Assembly (NCBI GenBank): GCA_050299175.1
Contig: JBNKVM010000074.1
Coordinates: 23,612 to 87,611 of the forward strand
Direction of reading: 5' to 3'
Source of the DNA: JAPHTQ01 sp050299175
GTDB taxonomy: Bacteria > Pseudomonadota > Gammaproteobacteria > Thiohalomonadales > Thiohalomonadaceae
Length of the DNA: 64,000 nucleotides
Part shown: positions 17,584-26,362 of the stretch, one piece after another
Numbering within the stretch: the stretch's first letter is position 1
Layout of the letters: the number at the start of each line of letters is the position of its first letter
Made by a program: the position numbers and the translations under genes
The notes under the pieces: model-generated
The model's input: the letters and a program-made list of their open reading frames with translations, nothing else
What the model was told of the DNA's origin: nothing
Database searches by the model: none

Positions 17584-18075
17584 TTACTCGCACCACTCTT
17601 CCTCTTCCATGGCATCGAAGCGTTTCTCACTTTTCTCTTCACGCGCACTCAATGCGCGAGCCAACCAGCCGCCAGGACCTTCCGTTAGCTCATGTTGTAA
17701 TTCCTTAAGCGTGGCGTTGATCTGCGTACCGTGTGCCACCTTCATCGGTTGAATCTTCAGCGACATCAACTGGCGCACTGCCGACGGCCCAACCGCCAGA
17801 CAGTAGACCGCGACACAACCATCCAGCACCACAAATTTTTCCAGCAGCTTGCTTTCGTTACCGTCCTGCTCCAGTGAGCCGAATTCGGAAACTTCCAGCA
17901 GGGTGATCTCTTCAGGTGTCACCTGATAAATAGCGAAGCGTTCGGCAGAACCGAAGTGCTGATCGACCTTCTTGAGATCTGAGCTGGCGAAGGCAACCTT
18001 GAAACCCGATTTATCCATCGTCGTCCCTCCCAACTGTTCAGTGCGTAGCAGCTTCAACTGGCGCTGTATTGCCAT
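17584..18075 (-). CDS. nifX: FeMo-cofactor carrier NifX
   Basis: 163 residues of the NifX/NafY fold: KVAFASSDLKKVDQHFGSAERFAIYQV at the start of the core and CVAVYCLAVGPSAVRQLMSLKIQPMKV later. NifX binds NifB-co and VK-cluster between NifB and NifEN. The ATG at 18075 is preferred, with AAGGAGG 5 bases upstream; it overlaps the nifN end by 38 bases. The C-terminus carries an acidic tail (DAMEEEEWCE). Confidence 0.92.
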   Translation of the reverse strand: MAIQRQLKLLRTEQLGGTTMDKSGFKVAFASSDLKKVDQHFGSAERFAIYQVTPEEITLLEVSEFGSLEQDGNESKLLEKFVVLDGCVAVYCLAVGPSAVRQLMSLKIQPMKVAHGTQINATLKELQHELTEGPGGWLARALSAREEKSEKRFDAMEEEEWCE

Positions 18076-19459
18076 CATTGCCTCCTTGCCACTCATCACG
18101 TTTTTGCGACAGCGGCGAGCGATGCGGTTTAATCTCATGCTCGGCATGGTGTTGCAGCATCAGATTGGCCAGGTCATACAGCGCCTGACGGGTACCGCGA
18201 TAACCGATCCAGGTGCGTTGATAACCACCGACCAGATCGTATTGCGGGAAACCGGCGCGCTGTAGCGGCAGATGCAAACGCTCAGCAGCAGCGGCGCAGT
18301 GAGAGTTACCGATCAACATCTCGGCCTGATTCTCCCTCGCCTGCTTTTCCAGCTCTTCCAGATCGCCGATCTTCACCGCTGCCAACGGCAGCGGTTCCAG
18401 CGCGGGACCACGGGTACTGGTCACGGCCCCGACGACTTCCATACCGATTCCCTGAACCAGTTTGGCCCAGGCCAACAGTTCATCCGGTTCTCCGGCAAGA
18501 CCGACACGTCGCAGACCGAGCATAAAGTGACAGTCGAGCATCGCATCCTGTAACTGCGAGCGGTGACGGTTCAGCTTTGCCGGAACGGGACGCTCGGCCA
18601 GTTTGCTCAGGGCGTAGATAAATTCATCCACCGCCTCAAGTCCCAGCAGCGAGTCAAAACAGTGGACCGGCACTCCGGTTTTCTCCTGCAGCATCTCTGC
18701 GGCTTTATAGACGGAAGGGCCAATGGCTAGCGTGGCAATAGAATCCCCCATCAATGCGATTTCACTCAGTGGTGTGCCGCCGATGGTCAGCGGATTGCTG
18801 TCGCTATCGGTGAGGTGACCATCGAGGGAATCGGAAATATCGGGCAGCAGCAGCGGACGAAGTTCGAACGCTTCCAGCAACTCTTTCAGGGTTTCCAGAT
18901 CGCCCGGCGTCAGTGCAGAGCTGGCCAGCACGTTAACCTGACGCTGGCGGCGCCCCGGTACGGTGCCCGCCTCTTCCGCACTCGGCACCAGCACCTTAAC
19001 CATCGATTCCAACGCGGCGGAAAAACCACCCTCCAGACTGGAGACATAGTCAGGACTGTTGACCGGCACCACGGCGGTTTTTTCAAACTGTGGATACTTG
19101 GCACGAAACTCTTTAATCGCACGCAGGATGTCGGTGCCCTGGGTTTCGGAAAGTCCGGTGGTGACCAGACCGATCACTTCCGGTGAGTTCTTTTCGCAAA
19201 TGATTTTCAAGCCTTCGATAATATTTTCATCGGCACCCATCACCGTACTCACCTGTTCCATTGCCGTCGTCTGCAACGGGATCGGTTCACGGAAGTGGCG
19301 CACAAACATTACCTTGGCGAAGGCGGTGCAGCCCTGTGAGCCGTGCATCATCGGGATGGCACGATTAAGGCCGAGGATCGCCAGTGAGGCACCCAACGGC
19401 TGGGAAGTTTTGAGTGGGCTGACGCTGAGCGCCTTGTTGCGTTTGATGATCTCAGCCAT
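18038..19459 (-). CDS. nifN: Nitrogenase cofactor scaffold subunit NifN
   Basis: 473-residue partner of NifE, homologous to NifK. NifEN is the scaffold on which the FeMo-cofactor precursor matures. Seen here are SQPLGASLAILGLNRAIPMMHGSQGCTAFAKV with the P-cluster-like Cys, and VIGLVTTGLSETQGTDI. The start MAEIIKRNKALSVSPLKTSQP overlaps the nifE stop by 8 bases (ATGGCTGA) with GGGAG before it. An in-frame upstream extension is rejected. Confidence 0.95.
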   Translation of the reverse strand: MAEIIKRNKALSVSPLKTSQPLGASLAILGLNRAIPMMHGSQGCTAFAKVMFVRHFREPIPLQTTAMEQVSTVMGADENIIEGLKIICEKNSPEVIGLVTTGLSETQGTDILRAIKEFRAKYPQFEKTAVVPVNSPDYVSSLEGGFSAALESMVKVLVPSAEEAGTVPGRRQRQVNVLASSALTPGDLETLKELLEAFELRPLLLPDISDSLDGHLTDSDSNPLTIGGTPLSEIALMGDSIATLAIGPSVYKAAEMLQEKTGVPVHCFDSLLGLEAVDEFIYALSKLAERPVPAKLNRHRSQLQDAMLDCHFMLGLRRVGLAGEPDELLAWAKLVQGIGMEVVGAVTSTRGPALEPLPLAAVKIGDLEELEKQARENQAEMLIGNSHCAAAAERLHLPLQRAGFPQYDLVGGYQRTWIGYRGTRQALYDLANLMLQHHAEHEIKPHRSPLSQKRDEWQGGNDGNTAPVEAATH

Positions 19460-20837
19460 GACTTTTCTCCCATGGTGCGGGACGGCGTAAAGCCTCCCAG
19501 ATCGGATTTTCAATGGACTGAGCTAACTGACGCGCCAGTTCCAGCATACCGTCGTAACCGGCGTAGCCGAACTCGCGCTCCTGATTGATATCGAGAAAGG
19601 GAATACGCGCCTTGAGCGCGGTGTACATGTTGCGACCACCGGCGATCAACAGGTCGGCCTTGTAGTGGTAAACCGTGTCGAGCAGAGCGCGCGGACTGCC
19701 GTCGTCAAGCATCAATGCCTCTTCACCCATCAGTTCACGGATGCGCGCCTTATCTTCCTCGGTGGACTTCTTGGTGCCGGTAGCGACCACCTCCATGCCG
19801 AGGTCCTGCAGCGCTGAGATCACCGACCAGGATTTCACCCCACCGGTATAGAGCAGTGCACGCTTGCCACGCAGACGTTCGCGCCACGACTCCAGCAGCA
19901 CGTCGATACGTGCCTCCTGGTGTTGGATCAGAGCCTCGGTACGGGCCGTCAGATCCGCATCGCCGAGCAGTTTGGCAAACTGGCGCAGGGCATCGGAGGT
20001 ATCACGGATACCGTAGAAACTACCTTCGAACCAGGGGGTGCCGTACTTGTCTTCCAGCTTACGAGCGACGTTCACCATCGCCTTGGAGCAGACCATCATG
20101 TTGGCCTTGCTGCGGTGCATGGTCTGGATCTCGTGGAAGCGTGAGTCACCGGACAGGGTGCCCAGCACGCGCAGACCCAGTTCATCGAATAACGGGGTCA
20201 CGTTCCACAGCTCACCAGCGATGTTGTACTCACCGACCATGGCAATATCGTGAATGGTAATGCCCCGCTCCAACGCCTCGGGCGGCAGCGGATCCGGCTC
20301 GCGGGTACCGATGACGTGTTTGACCATCGCCTCACCGGCAATGCGGTTGCCGAGATTCTTGGTGCCGTAGAAACCGGCGCCATCGACGGGGACTACCGGT
20401 ACGCCCCACTTCTCAGTCGCCGCTTTGCATACTGCATCGACGTCATCACCGATCAGCGCCGGGACGCAGGTGTTGTAGACGAAGACCGCCGCAGGGGAAT
20501 AGCCGTCGATGGCCTGCTTGATGGAGTGGAACAGACGCTTCTCGCCGCGTCCCATGATCACGTCCTGCTCGGTCAGGTCGGTGGTCATGCCGATTTTGTA
20601 GAGGCTTGGGCCGGATGAGCGGGTACCACGGTTATCCCAGGAGGAACCGGCACAGGCAATAGGACCATGGACGATATGCGCCACGTCGGCGATGGGTAGC
20701 AATGCGATCTGCGCACCGTCGAAGGCACAGCCCCCGGCAGTGGCACCTGGCTTGGGCTTGGCACAGCCGGACTTCGATTTCTTGTTGTGGGCGCAGGCCG
20801 GTTCATCCAGCAGGGCGGCAATATCTTTAGGCTGCAT
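19452..20837 (-). CDS. nifE: Nitrogenase cofactor scaffold subunit NifE
   Basis: 461-residue NifD homologue forming the NifEN scaffold. Key pieces are GGCAFDGAQIALLPIADVAHIVHGPIAC near the N-terminus, VYNTCVPALIGDD, VGEYNIAGELWNV and LLIAGGRNMYTALK. The N-terminal Cys-rich stretch (EPACAHNKKSKSGCAKPKPGATAGGC) is common in gammaproteobacterial NifE. First gene of the operon nifE-N-X-DUF269-DUF683-fdxB-ferredoxin-DUF364, driven by a -24/-12 promoter about 40 bases upstream. Confidence 0.96.
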   Translation of the reverse strand: MQPKDIAALLDEPACAHNKKSKSGCAKPKPGATAGGCAFDGAQIALLPIADVAHIVHGPIACAGSSWDNRGTRSSGPSLYKIGMTTDLTEQDVIMGRGEKRLFHSIKQAIDGYSPAAVFVYNTCVPALIGDDVDAVCKAATEKWGVPVVPVDGAGFYGTKNLGNRIAGEAMVKHVIGTREPDPLPPEALERGITIHDIAMVGEYNIAGELWNVTPLFDELGLRVLGTLSGDSRFHEIQTMHRSKANMMVCSKAMVNVARKLEDKYGTPWFEGSFYGIRDTSDALRQFAKLLGDADLTARTEALIQHQEARIDVLLESWRERLRGKRALLYTGGVKSWSVISALQDLGMEVVATGTKKSTEEDKARIRELMGEEALMLDDGSPRALLDTVYHYKADLLIAGGRNMYTALKARIPFLDINQEREFGYAGYDGMLELARQLAQSIENPIWEALRRPAPWEKSHG

Positions 20838-20876
20838 AGCGACACCACTCTCGATAGATTCTGTTGCCTATCCTTC

Positions 20877-20892
20877 TGCAACCGCCGTGCCA
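20877..20892 (-). promoter_or_regulatory. Sigma54 promoter of nifE
   Basis: Read on minus: TGGCAC, 5 bases, TTGCA, with exact GG-N10-GC spacing. This is a near-consensus -24/-12 element. Transcription should start about 12 bases downstream, giving a leader of roughly 25 to 30 bases before nifE. Confidence 0.92.
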
Positions 20893-20936
20893 CCATCTAT
20901 CACATTGATTTATATAACTTTGTCGCGTTGTCACAT

Positions 20937-20952
20937 TGTCGCAATTGCGACA
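20937..20952. promoter_or_regulatory. NifA upstream activator site for nifE
   Basis: TGTCGCAATTGCGACA, a perfect 16-base palindrome fitting TGT-N10-ACA. It lies about 45 bases upstream of the -24 element. The divergent cfa gene starts about 105 bases to its right. Confidence 0.88.
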
Positions 20953-21057
20953 ATACCGGACATTGCCGACGACATCACACACTCACTCTGCGATGTCCCA
21001 GTATTGGACTACACTTTTTGCTTCAGCGGCAGACAAACAGGCGGGAGGCCTTCGTCC

Positions 21058-22230
21058 ATGAGTCCGCGCAACGCATCCTCATTACATTTCTCCAATCAAA
21101 CGACCGCCTTCCCTTCTCCCCCTGCAGTGCTGGAGAAGTTGGTCAATGAAGCAGGAATACGCTTCAACGGTGATTCGCCGTGGGATATCCAGATTCACGA
21201 TGCGGAAACTTACCGGCGCATCCTCAGCCAGGGATCGCTCGGTTTCGGCGAAGCCTACATGGACGGACTATGGGACTGCGAACAGCTGGATGAGCTATTC
21301 CACCGCCTGCTTGCATTTGACATCAACGACAAGATACGTGGCCTGACCCGGCTGCGCTTCTTCGGAGAAATCCTGAAGCACAATCTGTTCAACCTGCAAT
21401 CTGCTCGCCGTGCATTCCAGGTAGGGGAGAAGCACTACGACATCGGTAACGACGTCTTCGAAGCGATGCTTGACCCCAGCATGAGCTACTCCTGTGCTTA
21501 CTGGACCAATGCCGACAACCTGGAACAGGCGCAGTACAATAAGCTCGACCTGATCTGCCGCAAGCTGGAGTTGCGCCCCGGCGACCACCTGCTCGATATC
21601 GGTTGTGGCTGGGGCAGCATGGCACGCCATGCGGCAGAGCACTACGGCGTCAGAGTTACCGGCATCACCATCTCCCGAAAACAGCAGAAGCTGGCACAGC
21701 AACGCTGCCGCGATCTACCGGTCACCATCGAACTGATGGACTATCGCAAGATGGAGGGACGTTTCGACAAAATCGTCTCTGTCGGTATGTTCGAGCACGT
21801 GGGTCCGAAGAATTACCCGGTCTACTTCAACAAGGCATACAAACTGCTGGAGGATCACGGCCTTTTCCTGCTACACACCATCGGTGACTACGCGACTTCG
21901 CATGGCACTGATCCCTGGATTGATCGCTATATCTTCCCCAACGGCAAACTCCCTTCGGCGCTCCAACTCACCGCATCGCTGGAGAAACGATTCCTGATCG
22001 AAGACTGGCACAATTTCGGCCCTGATTATGACCTGACCCTGATGGCCTGGTGGCGCAACTTCGACGCTGCCTGGGGTGAACTGAAACAACGCTACGATCA
22101 GCGTTTCTATCGTATGTGGAGATACTATCTGATGTGCTGTGCGGGAATGTTTCGTGCCAAGCAGGGCCAACTCTGGCAACTGGTACTAAGCAAACGCAGT
22201 CGCCCCGGAGTCTACCGTTCCGTACGCTGA
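21058..22230 (+). CDS. cfa: Cyclopropane-fatty-acyl-phospholipid synthase
   Basis: 390-residue SAM-dependent enzyme adding a methylene across cis double bonds in membrane phospholipids. The SAM motif is LLDIGCGWGSMARHAA; QVGEKHYDIGNDVFEAMLDPSMSYSCAYW and VSVGMFEHVGPKNYPVYF are classical Cfa blocks. The ATG at 21058 has GGAGG 9 bases upstream and gives the usual length; the open frame extends further left but would cover the nifE promoter. It is divergent from nifE. Confidence 0.93.
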   Translation: MSPRNASSLHFSNQTTAFPSPPAVLEKLVNEAGIRFNGDSPWDIQIHDAETYRRILSQGSLGFGEAYMDGLWDCEQLDELFHRLLAFDINDKIRGLTRLRFFGEILKHNLFNLQSARRAFQVGEKHYDIGNDVFEAMLDPSMSYSCAYWTNADNLEQAQYNKLDLICRKLELRPGDHLLDIGCGWGSMARHAAEHYGVRVTGITISRKQQKLAQQRCRDLPVTIELMDYRKMEGRFDKIVSVGMFEHVGPKNYPVYFNKAYKLLEDHGLFLLHTIGDYATSHGTDPWIDRYIFPNGKLPSALQLTASLEKRFLIEDWHNFGPDYDLTLMAWWRNFDAAWGELKQRYDQRFYRMWRYYLMCCAGMFRAKQGQLWQLVLSKRSRPGVYRSVR

Positions 22231-22275
22231 AAATGACGGTTGCAGGCATCGCGCGCCGGTGTTCCAATACTGTCC

Positions 22276-22974
22276 ATGCGTATCCACTATCTACAACATG
22301 TCCCTTTCGAGGGGCTCGGCAGTATCGAAAGCTGGGCGTTAAACCACGGCCATACCCTCACAGCAACCCGCCTCTATGCCGGTGAGCAATTGCCGACTCT
22401 GGACCGTTTTGATCTCCTGGTGATTCTGGGTGGCCCAATGAGCGTCCACGACGAAGCGGAATATGTCTGGCTCAAGGCGGAAAAATGGTTTGTACGTCAG
22501 GTCGTTGAAGCAAAAAAACCAACCCTGGGCATCTGCCTCGGGGCACAGCTGCTGGCAGAAGTACTTGGTGCCAAGGTCACTCAGAACCACCATAAAGAGA
22601 TCGGCTGGCTCCCTATCACCCTGACGGATGCCTTTGCCGATGTGGAGCCGGGCCGTCGACTACCGCGCCAGGCCGAGGCATTCCACTGGCACGGAGAAAC
22701 CTTCTCCCTGCCCAAGGGGGCCATGCGCATCGCTTCCAGCGAAGCCTGTGAGAACCAGGGATTCATCTACGGTGGCCACATCATCGCCCTGCAATTCCAC
22801 CTGGAGATGACCCTGCTCGGTGCGGAAGAGCTGATCCTTCACTGTGGCGACGAACTGGTTCCCGACAAATACATCCAGCAGGAAGAGGATATCCTGCAGG
22901 AGACCCAACTCTACCAGCGGGCCAACCACATCATGCAGGCCTATCTTGAATACCTTATCCTGCACGTTCATTAA
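22276..22974 (+). CDS. Class I glutamine amidotransferase-like protein
   Basis: 232 residues of the GATase class I fold. The nucleophile Cys is in GICLGAQLLAEVLGA, and the His of the triad in LQFHLEMTLLG. The early block FDLLVILGGPMSV fits GMP-synthase-like amidotransferases that stand alone. What it acts on is unknown. ATG at 22276 begins MRIHYLQHVPFEG, a common N-terminus of this group. It follows cfa by 45 bases. Confidence 0.85.
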   Translation: MRIHYLQHVPFEGLGSIESWALNHGHTLTATRLYAGEQLPTLDRFDLLVILGGPMSVHDEAEYVWLKAEKWFVRQVVEAKKPTLGICLGAQLLAEVLGAKVTQNHHKEIGWLPITLTDAFADVEPGRRLPRQAEAFHWHGETFSLPKGAMRIASSEACENQGFIYGGHIIALQFHLEMTLLGAEELILHCGDELVPDKYIQQEEDILQETQLYQRANHIMQAYLEYLILHVH

Positions 22975-23118
22975 TGCATTCAGGCGCATAAACACTTGCC
23001 CCGGCGCCATTTATTACCTAATTTTTATAGATGAGTTCCGCAGTTTTCCGTCAGTTGGCGCGGTCCTCAGTCGACACCCGGCTGTTTCGGGTAAAACCTG
23101 TGCTTCTGGAGGCAATAA

Positions 23119-23409
23119 ATGAAGAAAAGCCACATCCGTCTCGATCGTCGTAAACTGCTGCAGGGACTTGCCGCATTACCCGTTGTCACCCTGCTCGGCC
23201 ACTCCGGTCGCGCCGAGGCGGAGATGCTCAGTGTCGACGACCCCATTGCCAAAAACTTTCAGTATGTTGAAAAAAGCACCGTTGCCGGTCAAACCTGCTC
23301 CAACTGCAAACTCTATACCGGTGGTGCTGCCCCGACCGGTGGCTGCCCGCTGTTTGGCGCCAAACAGGTGGTTGCCGAGGGCTGGTGTAAGGCATGGGTA
23401 GCTAAATAA
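23119..23409 (+). CDS. High-potential iron-sulfur protein (HiPIP)
   Basis: 96-residue periplasmic [4Fe-4S] electron carrier. A Tat signal (DRRKLLQGLAALPVVTLLG) is exported folded. Cluster cysteines are C60, C63, C76 and C90, the C-x2-C-x12-C-x13-C spacing of HiPIPs. In purple sulfur bacteria and relatives HiPIP carries electrons from the bc1 complex to reaction centre or oxidase. GGAGG precedes the start. It supports a Chromatiales-like host. Confidence 0.93.
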   Translation: MKKSHIRLDRRKLLQGLAALPVVTLLGHSGRAEAEMLSVDDPIAKNFQYVEKSTVAGQTCSNCKLYTGGAAPTGGCPLFGAKQVVAEGWCKAWVAK

Positions 23410-23432
23410 AACCCTAACCGACGGCAAATCTC

Positions 23433-24281
23433 ATGAATAAAAAATTCCAGTCCCTGCTGCTACTGGCGATGTTACTCGTCCCGACGCTGGGGATGAGTGA
23501 AGAGAGCCTGTTGATGGGCGTTTTTCCACGCCGCAGCGCCACTCTCACCTCACAATTTTTCTCACCCCTGGCGGAATATCTCAGTGAAAACTTGGGAAGA
23601 CCGGTCAAGCTGGTGACAGCCAAGGACTTCCCCACTTTCTGGGAGGGAGTGACGGAAAAACGCTACGACATCGTGCACTACAACCAGTACCACTACATCG
23701 AGTCCTCGCAGGACTACCAGGTGGTGGCCTGCAACCAGGAACAGGGACGGGACGTGATCGCTGGCGCGCTCTACGTTCGCAACGATAGTGGGATAGAAAA
23801 CATCGAACAGTTGCGTGGAAAAAACATCATTTTTGGCGGCGGCACCGACGCAATGATGAGCTATATCGTGCCCCGCTACCTGTTACTGAAAGGAGGTCTT
23901 GGCAAAGACGACTTCACCACCACCTTTGCCACCAATCCGCCCAACGCGGTACTAGCCGTCTTCTTCAAACAGGCCGATGCGGGTGGTGCAGGGGATGTGG
24001 TAATGAACCTGCCTGTCGTCACCAAGATCGCCAATAACAACGAACTGCGTTATCTTGCGGTGAGTGAACCGATCAAGCATCTGCCGTGGACCGTACGCAG
24101 GGATCTACCTGAGGCACTACGGCAAAAGATACGGGACTTAATGACGGGGTTGGGCGAAACTGAGCGTGGCAAAAGCATTCTCAAGGCAGCGCACGTCAAT
24201 GGCTTCAGCCCGGCAAATGACAGCGACTATGACAGTTCGCGAAGAATCATCAAGGATGTGATGCAGGAGCGCGGAGAATAA
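23433..24281 (+). CDS. PhnD-like periplasmic substrate-binding protein
   Basis: 282 residues with signal peptide (residues 1 to 21). It fits the phosphate/phosphonate-binding PhnD family: LLMGVFPRRSATLTSQFFSPLAEYLSENLGRPV, then YDIVHYNQYHYIESSQDY and NPPNAVLAVFFKQADAGGAGDVV. No ABC permease or ATPase follows. Instead the next gene, 8 bases on, is a membrane GGDEF-EAL protein, so this protein may be its sensor partner rather than a transport component. Confidence 0.82.
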   Translation: MNKKFQSLLLLAMLLVPTLGMSEESLLMGVFPRRSATLTSQFFSPLAEYLSENLGRPVKLVTAKDFPTFWEGVTEKRYDIVHYNQYHYIESSQDYQVVACNQEQGRDVIAGALYVRNDSGIENIEQLRGKNIIFGGGTDAMMSYIVPRYLLLKGGLGKDDFTTTFATNPPNAVLAVFFKQADAGGAGDVVMNLPVVTKIANNNELRYLAVSEPIKHLPWTVRRDLPEALRQKIRDLMTGLGETERGKSILKAAHVNGFSPANDSDYDSSRRIIKDVMQERGE

Positions 24282-24289
24282 CGGAAGCA

Positions 24290-26353
24290 ATGCGCGCAAG
24301 TTCCAGGCTGGGTGTTAAATTTGTTGTCCTGATCGTCGGTATTCTTTCACTGACGCTGGTCGTTAGCGCCTCCTGGTTTATGCAGCAGCAACAGAAACAG
24401 CTGCAGGAACAACTCATGGAGCGGGGCAAAATCATCGGGCATTTCCTCTCCCATGTCAGCGTCGAGGCGATTCTGGCTTATGATTTCGTCTCCCTCGAAA
24501 GCTATGTTAAAGATACGAATCGACGCCAGGACATCGTATTTAGCTTGATCCTGGATGAAAAAGAGGTGCCGCTGACCAGTTACATCAATAACGACAACCC
24601 ACAGGTGCGCTCTCTTGCTGAAGGCAATGAGTTCACCGATGTAAGTGAGCTGCTCCAGGCAGCACTGCAATCACCCTCCATCACCGTCGCCCGCTTCCCG
24701 ATAAAGAATCAGGATAAACTGTTGGGTCATGCAATTCTTGGCATCAGCAAGGAACGTATGGAACGCGAAGTACTGGACTACTTCTACACTCAACTCGTGA
24801 TCTACAGCGCCATTATTCTATTCCTCAGCCTGGCCATCTATCTGGTATTTCGTTTCAATGTTCTACATCCAATTCGCCATCTGATCAGCGGAGCAAAACG
24901 CATCGCAGATGGACACTATGAAGAACCGGTCAAAATTGTTTCCAACGACGAGATGGGCAGTCTGACTACCGCCTTTAACAGCATGATGAGCGAAGTACGC
25001 AAGGATCGCGAACTCCTCAATTTCCAGGCCAACTACGATGCACTGACCGGCCTGCCCAACCGGGTCCAGGCCATTGAACGACTCGGCAGCGAGATCGCCC
25101 GTGCACAACGTAGCAATCAAAGCTTTAGCGTCATCTTCATCGACCTCAATAACTTCAAGTATATTAACGACAGCATGGGACATATGGCTGGCGACAAACT
25201 TCTCGCCGCACTGGGCCAGCGTTTTCGTTCTGTGCTGCGTGAGTCCGATGTATTGGCGCGCCTGGGGGGAGATGAATTTCTTGTCATTTTGCCGACCGCC
25301 ACGCGCCCGACAGAAACGAAAGAAGTCGCACAGCGACTGATCTCCAGCCTGACAGACGCCATACTGATTAGCGATCGCGAGGTTTTTATCCGTTGCAGCA
25401 TGGGTATTGCGCTCTACCCCAACGATGGTAAGACCGCAGAAGAACTCATGGCGAATGCCGATAATGCCATGTACCAGTCGAAGCTATCCCGTACCGAAGA
25501 TATCAGCTTCTTCGAAGCCGAAATGAACAAGGCGATAAAAGAGCGACTGGAGCTGGAACACGACCTGCATCTGGCACTGGATCGTGAGCAGTTCGCCCTC
25601 TACTACCAACCGATTCTGGATGCTAAAACACAGCGTCCCGTCGGTGCCGAGGCTCTGTTACGTTGGCACCATCCAGAACGCGGACTCATCCATCCGCTCA
25701 CTTTTATTCCATTGGCAGAATCCACCGGGCGCATTGTTAATATCGGGCAGTGGGCACTTAACAATGCACTTCAGACAACACGACACCTGCTGGAACAGGG
25801 TCTCAATCCTGGTTTCATCACAGTGAACGTTTCCCGGGTACAACTGACTCGGGATTTTGAAGCCTTGGTGCAGCGGGCACTGGATGACGCCAACCTGCCA
25901 CCCAGCCGTCTGCGTATGGAAGTAACCGAAAGTGCGCTGATGGAACGCCACGGCGAGCTGCCGGATATGCTGCGCCGTCTCGACAATCTTGGCGTCAAGC
26001 TGGTGCTTGATGATTTCGGGACCGGCTTTTCGTCTCTTAACTACCTTAAGTATTTCCCCTTCCACACACTGAAAATCGACAAGAGCTTCATCGATAATGT
26101 GCCAGAGAGCGAGGACGACGCCTCGCTGGTCCGTGGCATCATCGCTATGGCCCGTAGTCTGGGTCTGAATGTGGTGAGTGAAGGTGTGGAAAGGGAAGAT
26201 CAGTACCGCTTCCTGGTCGGTTCAGGGGTCGACTCCATCCAGGGCTACCTGTTTGCCCGGCCGATGTCGCTGGAAGATTTCACCAACTATCTGCAGCAGT
26301 TCAAGAACGATACCACCATCACCGGTGCGACACCGGCAAAGCTCGTTCGCTAA
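24290..26353 (+). CDS. Membrane-bound GGDEF-EAL c-di-GMP enzyme
   Basis: 687 residues: N-terminal helix (about 8 to 30), periplasmic sensing region (30 to 165), second helix (165 to 188), HAMP linker, GGDEF domain (about 245 to 410) and EAL domain (about 420 to 675). GGDEF is intact (RLGGDEFLVIL) with an RxxD inhibition site (RESD) five residues before it. EAL is intact (GAEALLRW), with DDFGTGFSSLNYL and KIDKSFID. It may both make and break c-di-GMP. Likely co-transcribed with the PhnD-like protein. Confidence 0.92.
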   Translation: MRASSRLGVKFVVLIVGILSLTLVVSASWFMQQQQKQLQEQLMERGKIIGHFLSHVSVEAILAYDFVSLESYVKDTNRRQDIVFSLILDEKEVPLTSYINNDNPQVRSLAEGNEFTDVSELLQAALQSPSITVARFPIKNQDKLLGHAILGISKERMEREVLDYFYTQLVIYSAIILFLSLAIYLVFRFNVLHPIRHLISGAKRIADGHYEEPVKIVSNDEMGSLTTAFNSMMSEVRKDRELLNFQANYDALTGLPNRVQAIERLGSEIARAQRSNQSFSVIFIDLNNFKYINDSMGHMAGDKLLAALGQRFRSVLRESDVLARLGGDEFLVILPTATRPTETKEVAQRLISSLTDAILISDREVFIRCSMGIALYPNDGKTAEELMANADNAMYQSKLSRTEDISFFEAEMNKAIKERLELEHDLHLALDREQFALYYQPILDAKTQRPVGAEALLRWHHPERGLIHPLTFIPLAESTGRIVNIGQWALNNALQTTRHLLEQGLNPGFITVNVSRVQLTRDFEALVQRALDDANLPPSRLRMEVTESALMERHGELPDMLRRLDNLGVKLVLDDFGTGFSSLNYLKYFPFHTLKIDKSFIDNVPESEDDASLVRGIIAMARSLGLNVVSEGVEREDQYRFLVGSGVDSIQGYLFARPMSLEDFTNYLQQFKNDTTITGATPAKLVR

Positions 26354-26362
26354 GCGGTTTGC

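Noticed and set aside
20692..21057. N-terminal extension of cfa
   Set aside because: Would run over nifE and its promoter; the ATG at 21058 has GGAGG and gives the usual protein length.
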